NCBI GenBank assembly: GCA_963737625.1
Contig: CAVTTK010000002.1
Location: 1,054,001 to 1,118,000 of the forward strand
Reading direction: 5' to 3'
DNA length: 64,000 nt
DNA from: Bog-756 sp963737625
GTDB lineage: Bacteria; Actinomycetota; Acidimicrobiia; Acidimicrobiales; RAAP-2
In this document: positions 46,327 to 54,162 of the stretch, piece by piece
How positions within the stretch are numbered: position 1 is the stretch's first letter
Layout: each line of letters starts with the position of its first letter
The notes under the pieces: model-generated
The model's input: only the letters and a program-made list of their open reading frames with translations
Told to the model about the DNA's origin: nothing
The model's database searches: none
Made by a program: the position numbers and the translations under genes

Positions 46327-46956
46327 TCAGAGACGGCGGAGGACCGTGACCACTTTTCCGTAGATCGTCACGTCGGACGGGTCGAACTCCATGGGGGAGA
46401 GCCGTTCGTTGGCCGGGTTGAGTACGACCTTCCCGTCGCGGGTGGAGAAGCGCTTCACCGTCGCTTCGCCGTCGGGGATGCCGGCCACGACCACGTCACC
46501 CTGTTCGGCCTGGGGCTGTTGGCGAACGACGACGAAATCGCCGTCCATGATGCCGGCGTCGATCATCGAGTCTCCGCGAACCGTCACCATGAAGAGCGTT
46601 CCGGTACCGGTGAAGTCCTCGGGCAGAGGGTAGAGCTCCTCCACATTCTCCTGCGCCAGGACGCCGGTCCCGGCAGCAACATCACCCACCAGGGGTACGT
46701 GCCGGATTGGTCGGGAGTCCATGATGACCTTGGACGACGGGTCGTAGCAGACCTCAATGGCCCGGGGTTTGGTCGGATCCCGTTTCAGGTACCCCTCGCG
46801 CTGGAGCACGGCGAGGTGGGCGTGGACCGTGGAGGACGAGGTCAGGCCGACCGATTCACCGATCTCACGTACAGACGGTGGGTAGCCGCGCTCCCTCACC
46901 GCCTCGGAGATGCAGTCCAGAATCTGCTTGCGCTTGGTGCTGAGTACCTGGGCCAT
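46327..46956 (-). CDS. lexA: LexA repressor
   Basis: A 209-residue SOS repressor. The winged helix (PPSVREIGESVGLTSSSTVHAHLAVLQREGYL) binds DNA, the self-cleavage site is Ala95-Gly96 (DVAAGTG) and the Ser-Lys dyad is Ser130 (RGDSMIDAG) with Lys168 (ATVKRF). RecA on single-stranded DNA would trigger cleavage. ATG 46956 has AAGGGG at spacing 4; a longer frame upstream crosses the operator region and is rejected. Two SOS boxes lie on its own promoter, so it is autoregulated. Confidence 0.97.
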   Translation of the reverse strand: MAQVLSTKRKQILDCISEAVRERGYPPSVREIGESVGLTSSSTVHAHLAVLQREGYLKRDPTKPRAIEVCYDPSSKVIMDSRPIRHVPLVGDVAAGTGVLAQENVEELYPLPEDFTGTGTLFMVTVRGDSMIDAGIMDGDFVVVRQQPQAEQGDVVVAGIPDGEATVKRFSTRDGKVVLNPANERLSPMEFDPSDVTIYGKVVTVLRRL

Positions 46957-46990
46957 GTCTCCCCTTGTCGCATCGCGTGCCGCCGTTCGG

Positions 46991-47004
46991 CGAACGTCTG
47001 TTTG
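46991..47004. promoter_or_regulatory. SOS box 1 (lexA +1 region)
   Basis: CGAACGTCTGTTTG matches the actinobacterial LexA site CGAAC-N4-GTTCG with one change. It lies just downstream of the lexA -10 (TACGTT on the minus strand, 47009-47014). Confidence 0.75.
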
Positions 47005-47008
47005 TACG

Positions 47009-47037
47009 AACGTAGTGGGGCGGAGGGCCAAAAGCAA
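47009..47037 (-). promoter_or_regulatory. lexA promoter
   Basis: On the minus strand, TTGCTT (47032-47037), a 17-bp spacer and TACGTT (47009-47014). SOS box 2 covers the -35 and box 1 the start point. Confidence 0.6.
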
Positions 47038-47048
47038 ACACCCGTTCG
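47035..47048. promoter_or_regulatory. SOS box 2 (lexA -35 region)
   Basis: CAAACACCCGTTCG matches CGAAC-N4-GTTCG with one change. Confidence 0.7.
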
Positions 47049-47057
47049 ACAAATCCC

Positions 47058-47087
47058 TTGACACCGAACAGGTGTTCGTGATGACAT
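47058..47087 (+). promoter_or_regulatory. Divergent SOS promoter with perfect LexA box
   Basis: TTGACA (47058-47063), an 18-bp spacer and TGACAT (47082-47087), 6 nt before ATG 47094. CGAACAGGTGTTCG at 47065-47078, a perfect SOS box, lies wholly between the two elements. Confidence 0.75.
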
Positions 47088-47093
47088 GACGGC

Positions 47094-47342
47094 ATGGCGA
47101 ACACGGGTTCGATCGACACACTCGCTGCAGGGATGCCTTCGGCTGACGCCTCGACAGTTTCCAACTGTGGGTGTCGAGGCCCTCGAGCCGACTGGAACCG
47201 GCCTGTCACCGGACCCGTTGTCACACCCCCGACGTACAACGTGGTCATGGAAAGCGATGCGTTGAAGACGTTCGAAGAGCCGGTCGGACCGTCGACCTTG
47301 GCGTTCGCCGTGGTCGGGGAGCAAGGGAGGTCGTGCCGATGA
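47094..47342 (+). CDS. Small SOS-controlled protein of unknown function
   Basis: An 82-residue frame directly under the SOS promoter. Its ATG is 6 nt after the -10, and its stop overlaps the ATG of the LysM gene (ATGA). No family is recognised. It contains a CGC motif and a C-terminal Cys, and no membrane segment. Base use is coding-like but not decisive. It may be a real SOS protein or a leader frame that couples translation of the LysM protein. Confidence 0.5.
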   Translation: MANTGSIDTLAAGMPSADASTVSNCGCRGPRADWNRPVTGPVVTPPTYNVVMESDALKTFEEPVGPSTLAFAVVGEQGRSCR

Positions 47343-47815
47343 CCGCACTCTGGCTGGAGCCGGCACCGAGGTCAGTGCGGCCGGTAGGACCTGCTACTGC
47401 ACCTGACCTGCGTCTTGTTGGAGGTGACCCCGCCGAAGGCCTTCCCGAGCCCGGACGGGAGCAGCCCCACGATCTCCGTCTGGTGGGGGCGCCTCGGAGC
47501 GGGGATCGGAGCACGCACCGCCCCGGAGCATCGGCCCCCGTGCGCCGGCGCCGAACGCTTCTCGCCGCCCTTGGACTCCTCCTGGTCGGCCTCGCTCTTC
47601 CGCTGAGCGGAACCGGTGGTAACTCCCACGCCACCGGTTCCGCTCTGGCGGAGACCGGACATCCATTCACCTACACGGTGCGGTCGGGAGACACCCTCTG
47701 GACCATCGCCGAGCGAGTGGATCCGACCGCCGACCCCCGTCCCCTCGTGGCGCGCCTGGCCGCGCAGACCGGTTCCGACAACGTGGTGCCTGGGGAACGG
47801 ATCGTCCTTCCCTAG
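47339..47815 (+). CDS. LysM-domain membrane protein, SOS-regulated (Rv2719c/DivS-like context)
   Basis: A 158-residue protein. A Pro/Arg-rich cytoplasmic N-terminus (about 75 residues) leads to one membrane span (RRRRTLLAALGLLLVGLALPLSG) and an external LysM domain (FTYTVRSGDTLWTIAERVDPTADPRPLVARL to GERIVLP), which binds peptidoglycan. ATG 47339 has GGAGG at 47326-47330, 8 nt upstream. Layout and position, divergent from lexA and before nrdR, match M. tuberculosis Rv2719c and corynebacterial DivS, SOS-induced inhibitors of cell division. A similar role is likely here. Confidence 0.8.
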   Translation: MTALWLEPAPRSVRPVGPATAPDLRLVGGDPAEGLPEPGREQPHDLRLVGAPRSGDRSTHRPGASAPVRRRRTLLAALGLLLVGLALPLSGTGGNSHATGSALAETGHPFTYTVRSGDTLWTIAERVDPTADPRPLVARLAAQTGSDNVVPGERIVLP

Positions 47816-47887
47816 CGACGACGGGGGCCGGACGGATTGACCGGTGGCGAACCAGGTGGCGAGGGCGTGGGTCTTGAGGTGGCGCAC

Positions 47888-47893
47888 TAGCCT
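47888..47893 (+). promoter_or_regulatory. -10 element, leaderless nrdR start
   Basis: TAGCCT ends 6 nt before GTG 47900. Confidence 0.5.
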
Positions 47894-47899
47894 CGTGGC

Positions 47900-48373
47900 G
47901 TGCGATGCCCGTGGTGCCTGGCCGACGACGATCGGGTGGTCGATTCGAGAGTGGCCGAGGACGGGACTGCCATCAGGCGACGCCGCGAGTGCTCGGTGTG
48001 CGGTCGCCGCTACACCACCTTCGAACGGATCGACGAGATACCGCTGATGGTGATCAAGCGTTCCGGAGTCCGTCAACCCTTCGACCGGGGAAAACTGATC
48101 GACGGTCTGCGCTCCGCCACCAAGAACCGGCCGGTCAGTGAGGAACAACTCGAGGTGGTGGCCCAACAGGTGGAGGACGCGTTGCGTGAGGACGGGTCAG
48201 AACCCAGTTCGGAACAGGTTGGCCTGGCGGTGCTCGAGCGACTTCGGGTGCTGGACGAGGTGGCCTACCTCCGCTTCGCCAGCGTGTACAAGGGATTCGA
48301 GGGGGTGGACGACTTCCGCCGGGAGGTCGGTCTCCTGACCAAGACCACCGCACCCAAGCAACCGGAGGCGTAG
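47900..48373 (+). CDS. nrdR: Transcriptional repressor NrdR
   Basis: A 157-residue regulator of ribonucleotide reductase genes. The zinc ribbon uses Cys3, Cys6, Cys31 and Cys34 (RCPWC, CSVC). The ATP-cone follows (VIKRSGVRQPFDRGKLIDGLRSATKNRPV) and senses ATP/dATP. The GTG start gives the standard MRCPWC N-terminus. The gene lies near lexA as in other actinobacteria; no ribonucleotide reductase gene is present in the window. Confidence 0.96.
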   Translation: MRCPWCLADDDRVVDSRVAEDGTAIRRRRECSVCGRRYTTFERIDEIPLMVIKRSGVRQPFDRGKLIDGLRSATKNRPVSEEQLEVVAQQVEDALREDGSEPSSEQVGLAVLERLRVLDEVAYLRFASVYKGFEGVDDFRREVGLLTKTTAPKQPEA

Positions 48374-48376
48374 GCG

Positions 48377-49087
48377 ATGGCGGAACTGCTGGTGGATCCG
48401 CCCGAACGGGCCTTGGCCATCTACGCCCACCCGGACGATCCGGATGTGTCATGCGGGGGCACGTTGGCCGCGTGGTCCAAGGCCGGATGCCAGGTCCGTA
48501 TCGTGCTGTGCACGGATGGGGGCAAGGGGTCGTCGGAGCCGACGACCGACGTCGCCGGTCTGATTGTGCAGAGGGCGGCCGAGTCGGCCGAGGCCGCCGA
48601 ATTGCTCGGCATCGCCGGGCTGCGCTGCCTGAACCATCCCGACGGTGAGCTGGCCGACGATCCCGCACTGCGGGAGGCGTTGGTGGCCGAGGTCCGGGGG
48701 TTCCGACCGGAGATCGTCCTCTGTCCCGACCCCACCGCTGTCTTCTTCGGCCAGGACTATTTCAACCACCGCGATCACCGGATCACCGGAATGGCGGCAC
48801 TTGACGCCGTGGCCCCGGCGGCGGCACTCCCGCACTACTTCCCCGGGTCCGGACCGGCCCACCAGGTGTCGACGGTGCTGATGTCAGGCACCCTCGAGCC
48901 GGACGTGTGGGTGGACATCTCGTCCACGGTCGACCTCAAGAGTGAGGCGGTGGCGTGTCACCGAAGTCAATTCCCCGACGGCGTGGCGTGGGCCTCCACC
49001 GCCGTCCGGTTAGGGGCCGAGGACGCCGGGAGGCAGGCCGGGGTGCCCTTCGCCGAGGGATTCAGGAGGCTCCGCCTCGGTGGGTGA
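48377..49087 (+). CDS. PIG-L family N-acetylglucosaminyl deacetylase-like protein
   Basis: A 236-residue zinc hydrolase of the LmbE/PIG-L family. The metal motif is AIYAHPDDPD (His18, Asp20/Asp21), with a further His in YFNHRDHRITG. The family includes MshB and Mca of mycothiol metabolism and deacetylases acting on GlcNAc-lipids; this protein cannot be placed more closely. The ATG is 4 nt after nrdR, with GGAGG at about 48364, so it is likely in the nrdR operon. Its stop overlaps the dinB start. Confidence 0.88.
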   Translation: MAELLVDPPERALAIYAHPDDPDVSCGGTLAAWSKAGCQVRIVLCTDGGKGSSEPTTDVAGLIVQRAAESAEAAELLGIAGLRCLNHPDGELADDPALREALVAEVRGFRPEIVLCPDPTAVFFGQDYFNHRDHRITGMAALDAVAPAAALPHYFPGSGPAHQVSTVLMSGTLEPDVWVDISSTVDLKSEAVACHRSQFPDGVAWASTAVRLGAEDAGRQAGVPFAEGFRRLRLGG

Positions 49088-50537
49088 GCAGCCACTTCGA
49101 GAGCCGAGACCGGTGCGGGCAGGGGGGCCGAGGCCCAGGTCGGACGACGCCGAGCGGGTCATCCTCCATGTCGATATGGACGCCTTCTTTGCCTCGGTGG
49201 AGGTGCTCGACAACCCGTCGCTGGTCGGGCTCCCGGTCATCGTGGGGGGATCAGGGGCCCGTGGGGTGGTGGCGGCCTGCACCTACGAAGCTCGCCGGTT
49301 CGGGGTGCACTCGGCCATGCCTTCGTCGAGGGCCCGACGGCTGTGTCCCCATGCGGTGTTCGTCGACGGCCGCTTCCACCGCTACGTCGAGGAGAGCGGC
49401 AAGCTCCACGCCATCTTCCACGCAGTGACGCCCCTGGTGGAGGGGATCTCACTCGACGAGGCCTTCCTCGACGTGACCGGCTCGAGGCAGTTGCTCGGCG
49501 ACGGTCCCACGATCGCCGGGGCTATCCGCCGTCGAGTGTCGGACGAACTGCACCTCGAGTGTTCTGTCGGAATCGGTCGGAGCAAGTTGATGGCCAAGTT
49601 GGCCTCGAAGGCGGCCAAACCATCGGCCTCGCCGTCGGGGATCACTCGCGGCGCCGGAGTGGTGGCGGTGCCGGCCGACCAGGAGCTGGCCTTTCTGCAC
49701 CCGTTGCCGGTTCGGGCACTCTGGGGCGTGGGGCCAGTCACGGGCCGACGGCTGGAGTCGCTGGGGATTCTCACCGTAGGGGACATCGCCTCACTGCCGG
49801 ACGGGGCCCTTCAGCGCTTTCTCGGCGTGGCGCAGGGAACCCACCTGGCCGAGTTGGCCCGGGGCCACGACCCCCGTCCCGTCGTACCGGAGCAGGAGGC
49901 CAAGTCGATCGGGCACGAAGAGACGTTCGCCTCGGACGTCTGGGACCGGGAGCGCCTGCACGATCACCTCCTGCGCATGGTGGACGCCTCGGCCACCGCC
50001 CTGCGCCGTGCAGAACTGGCGGCCCGAACCGTCACCGTCAAGGTGAGGTTCTCCGACTTCTCCATGGTCACCAGGTCGCACACCTTGGTGTCTCCCATCG
50101 ATGCTTCGCCGGCCATCGGGGCCGTGGCCACCGCCCTCTTGGAGTCCGCTCCAGGCGGTCGGGGCGTCCGACTGCTCGGTGTGAGCCTCTCCGGATTCGG
50201 CGACACGGGCAGCGGGCACCAGCTCACGCTCGACCTCGGCGCGGAGGTTCCGGGCGGTCCGCTGGATTCTGGTGCTCTCGCACCGATCGACAGCCCGACG
50301 GAGGCCGCGGACCGGCTGATGCAAGCCCAGGAGGAGGCCGAACGGATCCAGGGAACGTGGGCCACGGTCACCTCGGCAGTCGACGCCATCCGGGCCCGCT
50401 ACGGAGGATCCTCGGTCGGGCCGGCCTCCTTGGTGGGGGAGGACGGTCTGCGGGTGCGGCGCCGAGGCGAGGCCCAATGGGGGCCGACGGGGCCAGGAGA
50501 GGGAAATGATGGTGAAGTACGACCCTCCACCTTGTAA
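49080..50537 (+). CDS. dinB: DNA polymerase IV (Y family)
   Basis: A 485-residue translesion polymerase. Catalytic acids are Asp32 (HVDMDAFFASVE) and Asp126/Glu127 (SLDEAFLD). The palm, finger (VVAACTYEARRFGVHSAM), thumb (LWGVGPVTGRRLESLGI) and little-finger domains are all recognisable. No beta-clamp peptide is obvious at the C-terminus, which ends in a charged tail. GTG 49080 overlaps the previous stop by 8 nt and has AGGAGG about 10 nt upstream. No SOS box was found near it. Confidence 0.93.
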   Translation: MGEQPLREPRPVRAGGPRPRSDDAERVILHVDMDAFFASVEVLDNPSLVGLPVIVGGSGARGVVAACTYEARRFGVHSAMPSSRARRLCPHAVFVDGRFHRYVEESGKLHAIFHAVTPLVEGISLDEAFLDVTGSRQLLGDGPTIAGAIRRRVSDELHLECSVGIGRSKLMAKLASKAAKPSASPSGITRGAGVVAVPADQELAFLHPLPVRALWGVGPVTGRRLESLGILTVGDIASLPDGALQRFLGVAQGTHLAELARGHDPRPVVPEQEAKSIGHEETFASDVWDRERLHDHLLRMVDASATALRRAELAARTVTVKVRFSDFSMVTRSHTLVSPIDASPAIGAVATALLESAPGGRGVRLLGVSLSGFGDTGSGHQLTLDLGAEVPGGPLDSGALAPIDSPTEAADRLMQAQEEAERIQGTWATVTSAVDAIRARYGGSSVGPASLVGEDGLRVRRRGEAQWGPTGPGEGNDGEVRPSTL

Positions 50538-50679
50538 TATGGTCTCGGTGTCTGGTCAACGGTGCAGTATCGGGCGGATGAGCGTTTCCCCGGATGCGGC
50601 ATGTTTTCGAGTGGGGGATGCGCGAGGATGAGGTCAGCGATCACCGCTGGACACGAATCTGGGTGGAGGGGACGAGTTC

Positions 50680-51054
50680 TTGCCGCTCTCTGAGCACGAA
50701 CAACGCATTCTGCACGAGTTGGAGCAGTCCCTCTACCAGGAGGATCCTGGGTTCGCGGAGCGGGTTCGCTCAGAGACCGTCTACCGCCACGCCGGTCGGT
50801 ACTGCATCTGGTCGGCCCTGGTCTTCGTGGCCGCCCTGGTCTTCATGTTTCTCACATTCTCACGGTCGGTGGTGCTGGGCTTCGTGGGAGTGGTGGTGAT
50901 GTTCCTGTCCGGTGTGGTGTTCGCCAACAACGCTCGACGGATGGGCAAGGCGGGCATCGACGACATCTCCCGGTCCTTGCACAGCCGCAACCTGAGCAAC
51001 TCGGTGCACGACCCGCGGGATTGGATCAGGGGTCGATTCCACCGAGATGAGTGA
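50680..51054 (+). CDS. DUF3040 membrane protein
   Basis: A 124-residue protein starting PLSEHEQRILHELEQSLYQEDPGFAERV, the DUF3040 signature, followed by two membrane segments (ALVFVAALVFMFLTF and VVLGFVGVVVMFLSGVVFANNA). DUF3040 is an actinobacterial family often near dinB and mraZ; its function is unknown. The start is TTG 50680, supported by GGAGGG at 50665-50670 and by family alignment. The 142-nt leader contains TAATAT at 50535-50540, a likely -10. Confidence 0.88.
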   Translation: MPLSEHEQRILHELEQSLYQEDPGFAERVRSETVYRHAGRYCIWSALVFVAALVFMFLTFSRSVVLGFVGVVVMFLSGVVFANNARRMGKAGIDDISRSLHSRNLSNSVHDPRDWIRGRFHRDE

Positions 51055-51100
51055 CCGGGTGGTCTGACCGGGATGCCTGACCGGATCGCCTGAACCACTC

Positions 51101-52039
51101 TTGACGAACCTCCATACCGATGACCCCGGGCATCGGTCGGCCGACCTGTCCGAATCCGTGGTGCTCGCCGTGGACATCGGTGGCACCAAGATGGCTGCGG
51201 CCGTGGTCGACCCTTCGGGTGCCATCCTGGCCGACGGTCGAATCGCCACCCCGGCGTCATCCGATGCAGAGGAGGTGTTCGCCGCGCTGGTGGCGTTGAC
51301 CGAACGGGTGCGGGCGGGCACCACTTCGGAGCCCGTCGTGTGCGGCGTGGGCTGCGGCGGTCCGATGACGGCGGGAGGCGAGACAGTGAGTCCCCTCAAT
51401 ATCGCCGCATGGGTCCGGTTCCCTCTCCGCCAGCGCCTGGCCGAGCGTGTCGGTCTCGGAGTCGCAGTGGACAATGACGCCAAGGCCCTAGCGCTCGGCG
51501 AGGGCTGGCTGGGGGCGGCCCAGGGTTCGGACAATTACATGGCCATGGTGGTGTCCACGGGGGTGGGGGGAGGCATCGTGGTCGACGGTCGATTGCTGGA
51601 CGGGGAGGATGGCAATGCTGGCCATATCGGGCATGTGGTGGTCGAGCCCGACGGTCGGCCGTGCGCCTGCGGAGGGCGGGGTTGCCTCGAGGCCGAGGCG
51701 TCCGGACGATCCATTGAACGGATGACCGGGCGCCCGGCCGCCCAGGCGGCCGAACCCATACGCCGGCGCACCGGCCAGTTGGTCGGACGCGCCGTGGCCT
51801 CGATGGCCAACCTCCTGGACGTTGAGCTGACCGTGGTGGCGGGATCGGTGGCCTTGGGCTTCGGAGCCCCCTTCTTCGAGGCCGCCCAAGAGGAGCTGTC
51901 CGGCCGGTCCCGGCTGGACTTCTCACGGTCGGCCCGAATCATCCCGGGTGGTCTGGGCGCCCGCGGACCCCTGGTGGGGGCGGCGGCGGTGGGACGGAGA
52001 GCCTTCGCCGCCCGGCTGCCCACCTCGGGACCCCGATGA
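51101..52039 (+). CDS. ROK-family sugar kinase (glucokinase-like)
   Basis: About 312 residues. The phosphate-binding motif is AVDIGGTKMAAAVVD. VDNDAKALALGEG supplies the catalytic Asp region, and the ROK zinc motif runs from GHIGHVVVEPDGRPCACGGRGCLEAEASG with His and three Cys. The EGWLGAA and ST-GVGGGIVVDG segments are those of glucose/N-acetylmannosamine kinases. TTG 51101 is the earliest start; GTG 51159 is an alternative that keeps the whole domain. Its stop overlaps the next ATG. Confidence 0.88.
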   Translation: MTNLHTDDPGHRSADLSESVVLAVDIGGTKMAAAVVDPSGAILADGRIATPASSDAEEVFAALVALTERVRAGTTSEPVVCGVGCGGPMTAGGETVSPLNIAAWVRFPLRQRLAERVGLGVAVDNDAKALALGEGWLGAAQGSDNYMAMVVSTGVGGGIVVDGRLLDGEDGNAGHIGHVVVEPDGRPCACGGRGCLEAEASGRSIERMTGRPAAQAAEPIRRRTGQLVGRAVASMANLLDVELTVVAGSVALGFGAPFFEAAQEELSGRSRLDFSRSARIIPGGLGARGPLVGAAAVGRRAFAARLPTSGPR

Positions 52040-52437
52040 CGGCCGAGACTTCAAGGAACCCTGAGACGACGCGCTCGGTGTCACCATCCGGCAACCCCTC
52101 CGATGTCCGCCCCGGCGGCGCTCCATGGGCCTTCGGTGCCGTGGCCTTGGCGGTGGTGTGTCGACCTGATTTGTGGTGGACGGCTCTCGGGGTGCTCCGG
52201 CGCCTGGCCGCGCCCGGATGGTGGCGATCGGAACCGCACCTCCCCCTGCCCGACGGCCCGTTGTGGCGCTTCCGGATGATCACCGCATACGGCCGTCCCG
52301 ATGCCGTCCCCGTTCACGCCGACGTGCTCTCCTACCTCGAATGGTGCCGCTCCACCTCCCCGGTGCGGGGCCAGCGGGCCCGGTGTGGGAGGGCGATCGG
52401 AGGCGGGGATCGCCGGGACCCGACCCGATCGGGCTAA
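52036..52437 (+). CDS. Conserved small protein of unknown function
   Basis: A 133-residue protein. The core PDLWWTALGVLRRLAAPGWWR, LPLPDGPLWRFRMITAYG and VLSYLEWCRS looks like a recurring short actinobacterial protein I have no function for. It is Trp-rich and basic, possibly membrane-associated through AWAFGAVALAVVCRP-like residues. It is coupled to the ROK kinase (ATGA overlap) and lies before an HNH protein. The C-terminal 15 residues (Arg/Gly-rich) may be unstructured. Confidence 0.6.
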   Translation: MTAETSRNPETTRSVSPSGNPSDVRPGGAPWAFGAVALAVVCRPDLWWTALGVLRRLAAPGWWRSEPHLPLPDGPLWRFRMITAYGRPDAVPVHADVLSYLEWCRSTSPVRGQRARCGRAIGGGDRRDPTRSG

Positions 52438-52440
52438 TTT
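52435..52440 (+). promoter_or_regulatory. -10 element before the HNH gene
   Basis: TAATTT lies 8 nt before ATG 52449 (5 nt before in-frame GTG 52446). Confidence 0.4.
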
Positions 52441-52448
52441 CCGAGGTG

Positions 52449-53063
52449 ATGGATCGACGGTCGAAACATCAGGCGACCACGATGGCTACGGGAGGAACCG
52501 CCCCGGGCTCCCCGGTCGCCGTCCGGTCGCCGATGTCACCGTCGAGACGGGCATTGGTGCTCAATGCCACCTTCGAACCCCTGGGCATCGTGTCGTCCCG
52601 ACGGGCCGTGTTGCTGGTCCTCGACACGAAGGCCGAACTGGTCCACACCACGGACCGGGTGTTCCGGGCCGAGCGGCTCACCGTCCCCGAACCCTCCGTC
52701 GTGCGCCTCGTCCGATACATCCAGGTTCCACGGCACTACCGGGTAGCGGTGAACCGCCGGACGGTCTTCGCCCGGGACGGCTCACGGTGCCAGTACTGCG
52801 GGTCGGCGGCGGAGAATCTCGACCACGTCATACCCCGGAGCAAGGGAGGGCCCCACACCTGGGAGAACGTGGTGGCGGCCTGTCGCCGTTGCAACACCCG
52901 CAAAGAGGACCGCCTGCCGCACGAAGCGGGCATGACGTTGCGCTCCACGCCGGTGGCGCCGCGTCACCGGGTCCAGCTGCTGGCGCTGTGCGGTGGGGCC
53001 AGTGAGGACTGGAGCACCTATCTCGCACCTTCCGCGCCCGCCCAGCACCAGTTGACGGCCTGA
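52449..53063 (+). CDS. HNH endonuclease-domain protein
   Basis: A 204-residue protein. The HNH core reads CQYCGSAAENLDHVIPRSKGGPHTW, ENVVAACRRCNTRK: zinc pairs Cys114/Cys117 and Cys145/Cys148, with His126 as the likely general base. The N-terminal half (ALVLNATFEPLGIVSSRRAVLLVL...VHTT) is the conserved part of a widespread stand-alone HNH family in actinobacteria and cyanobacteria with no settled role. No restriction or toxin partner is adjacent. ATG 52482 or 52527 are alternative starts. Confidence 0.85.
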   Translation: MDRRSKHQATTMATGGTAPGSPVAVRSPMSPSRRALVLNATFEPLGIVSSRRAVLLVLDTKAELVHTTDRVFRAERLTVPEPSVVRLVRYIQVPRHYRVAVNRRTVFARDGSRCQYCGSAAENLDHVIPRSKGGPHTWENVVAACRRCNTRKEDRLPHEAGMTLRSTPVAPRHRVQLLALCGGASEDWSTYLAPSAPAQHQLTA

Positions 53064-53098
53064 TCCCCCGGGCCCGGACCGAGCAGACGAGCGTGGGC

Positions 53099-53812
53099 AT
53101 GGCGGGTGGGTGGAGGGTGGAGGAGCGCCACGACCGGGCGAGCTTGCTGCACGGATCCTGGCCGACGGTGGCCGAGGACCCCGGCCGGCGCCGGGTGGCC
53201 GTATGCCGGGTCACCGACACCTCCCTGGTGCTGGGTTCGACTCAGGGGGAGGAGGTGGTGGACCGGGCCCGCGTGGACGCCACGGGGATCCCGGTGGTTC
53301 GGCGATCCTCGGGCGGGGGGGCGGTTCTGGTGACCCCGGGCGACCCCGTCTGGGTGGACGCATGGATCCCGGTCGATGACCCGCTCTGGCACGCGCAGGT
53401 GGACCGGGCCTTCGACTGGTTGGGCCGGGCCTGGGTGGACGCCCTGGCCCAGACGGGGATCACCGGACTGACCGCACACGACCGGGGCTTTGTGGCCTGC
53501 ACCCGGTGGTCGTCGGTGGTGTGCTTCGGCGGCGTGGGGGCGGGTGAGGTGGTCACCGATGACGGACGCAAGCTGGTGGGACTGGCCCAACGACGGAACC
53601 GGCGGGGAGCGTGGTTCCACAGCGCCTGCGTCCTGCGCTGGGACCCGGCGCCCCTGGTCGATCTCCTGGTCCTGGACCCCGCCGAGCGGCGGGCGGCGGT
53701 GATGGGGCTACGGGCCGCGGTCACCGGTGCCGCCGATCTGGCCGACGAGATCGGGGTCCCCGTCCCCGACGGTCAAGCGTTGGCGTACTCCTTCATCGCC
53801 TCGTTGCCGTAG
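53099..53812 (+). CDS. Lipoate-protein ligase A-like (BPL/LplA) protein
   Basis: A 237-residue protein of the biotin/lipoate ligase fold. VVRRSSGGGAVLVTPGDPVWVD matches the R-R-x-S-GGG-A lipoyl-AMP binding motif, LVLGSTQ the N-terminal strand and KLVGLAQRR the catalytic Lys loop. It may attach lipoate or octanoate to E2 or GcvH domains, or be one of the catalytically diverged members. ATG 53099 is used; GTG 53093 is possible. Confidence 0.78.
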   Translation: MAGGWRVEERHDRASLLHGSWPTVAEDPGRRRVAVCRVTDTSLVLGSTQGEEVVDRARVDATGIPVVRRSSGGGAVLVTPGDPVWVDAWIPVDDPLWHAQVDRAFDWLGRAWVDALAQTGITGLTAHDRGFVACTRWSSVVCFGGVGAGEVVTDDGRKLVGLAQRRNRRGAWFHSACVLRWDPAPLVDLLVLDPAERRAAVMGLRAAVTGAADLADEIGVPVPDGQALAYSFIASLP

Positions 53813-54162
53813 GCCGGGCGGGCCGGGCCACCCACCTTCTCCCCACTTCGCCCCACCGGGGACCCCGCCACCGCTGCGGGCGGGTCGCGTCTTGCCCGGT
53901 CCGACCGGCTGGCTCGTCGGCAGTGACCTGACCTGGGAGTCCGCGTCTGCCTCCATGCCGTCGCGGCCGGTCCCTGCCGGACCGTCCGCCCGTCCTCGCC
54001 GACCATGTGTCTGCATCCGACTCGTCCAACGGGCACATTTCGTGACCAGGTGGTTGACCAGTGGGGGAGTGGGGCGTAAAGTGGCGCAAAGTGGTGTGAA
54101 AGGGAGGAACCTGAAACCTCAGGTTCTGGGCACTGCGGGGAGCATTGTGGGAGCAATCACCA
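53813..54162. other. 350-nt gap holding the mra promoter
   Basis: No protein frame is convincing in 53813-54040, which is C-rich. The last 120 nt carry the division-cluster promoter and MraZ sites described separately. Confidence 0.5.
54050..54103 (+). promoter_or_regulatory. mra promoter with MraZ-box repeats
   Basis: TTGACC (54054-54059), a 17-bp spacer and TAAAGT (54077-54082) form the promoter. GTGG occurs at 54050, 54061, 54069, 54081 and 54091; the last two sit in 10-bp units AAAGTGGCGC and AAAGTGGTGT. Such 10-bp-spaced GTGG repeats are the known MraZ binding pattern, here over the -10 and start point. Confidence 0.7.

Noticed and set aside
47122..47320. Antisense extension of lexA beyond ATG 46956
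   Set aside because: It would run through the operators and the divergent promoter; the ATG with AAGGGG site gives the canonical LexA N-terminus.
52449..53063. HNH protein as part of a restriction or defence system
   Set aside because: No methyltransferase, helicase, toxin partner or mobile element is adjacent, and the neighbours are housekeeping genes.
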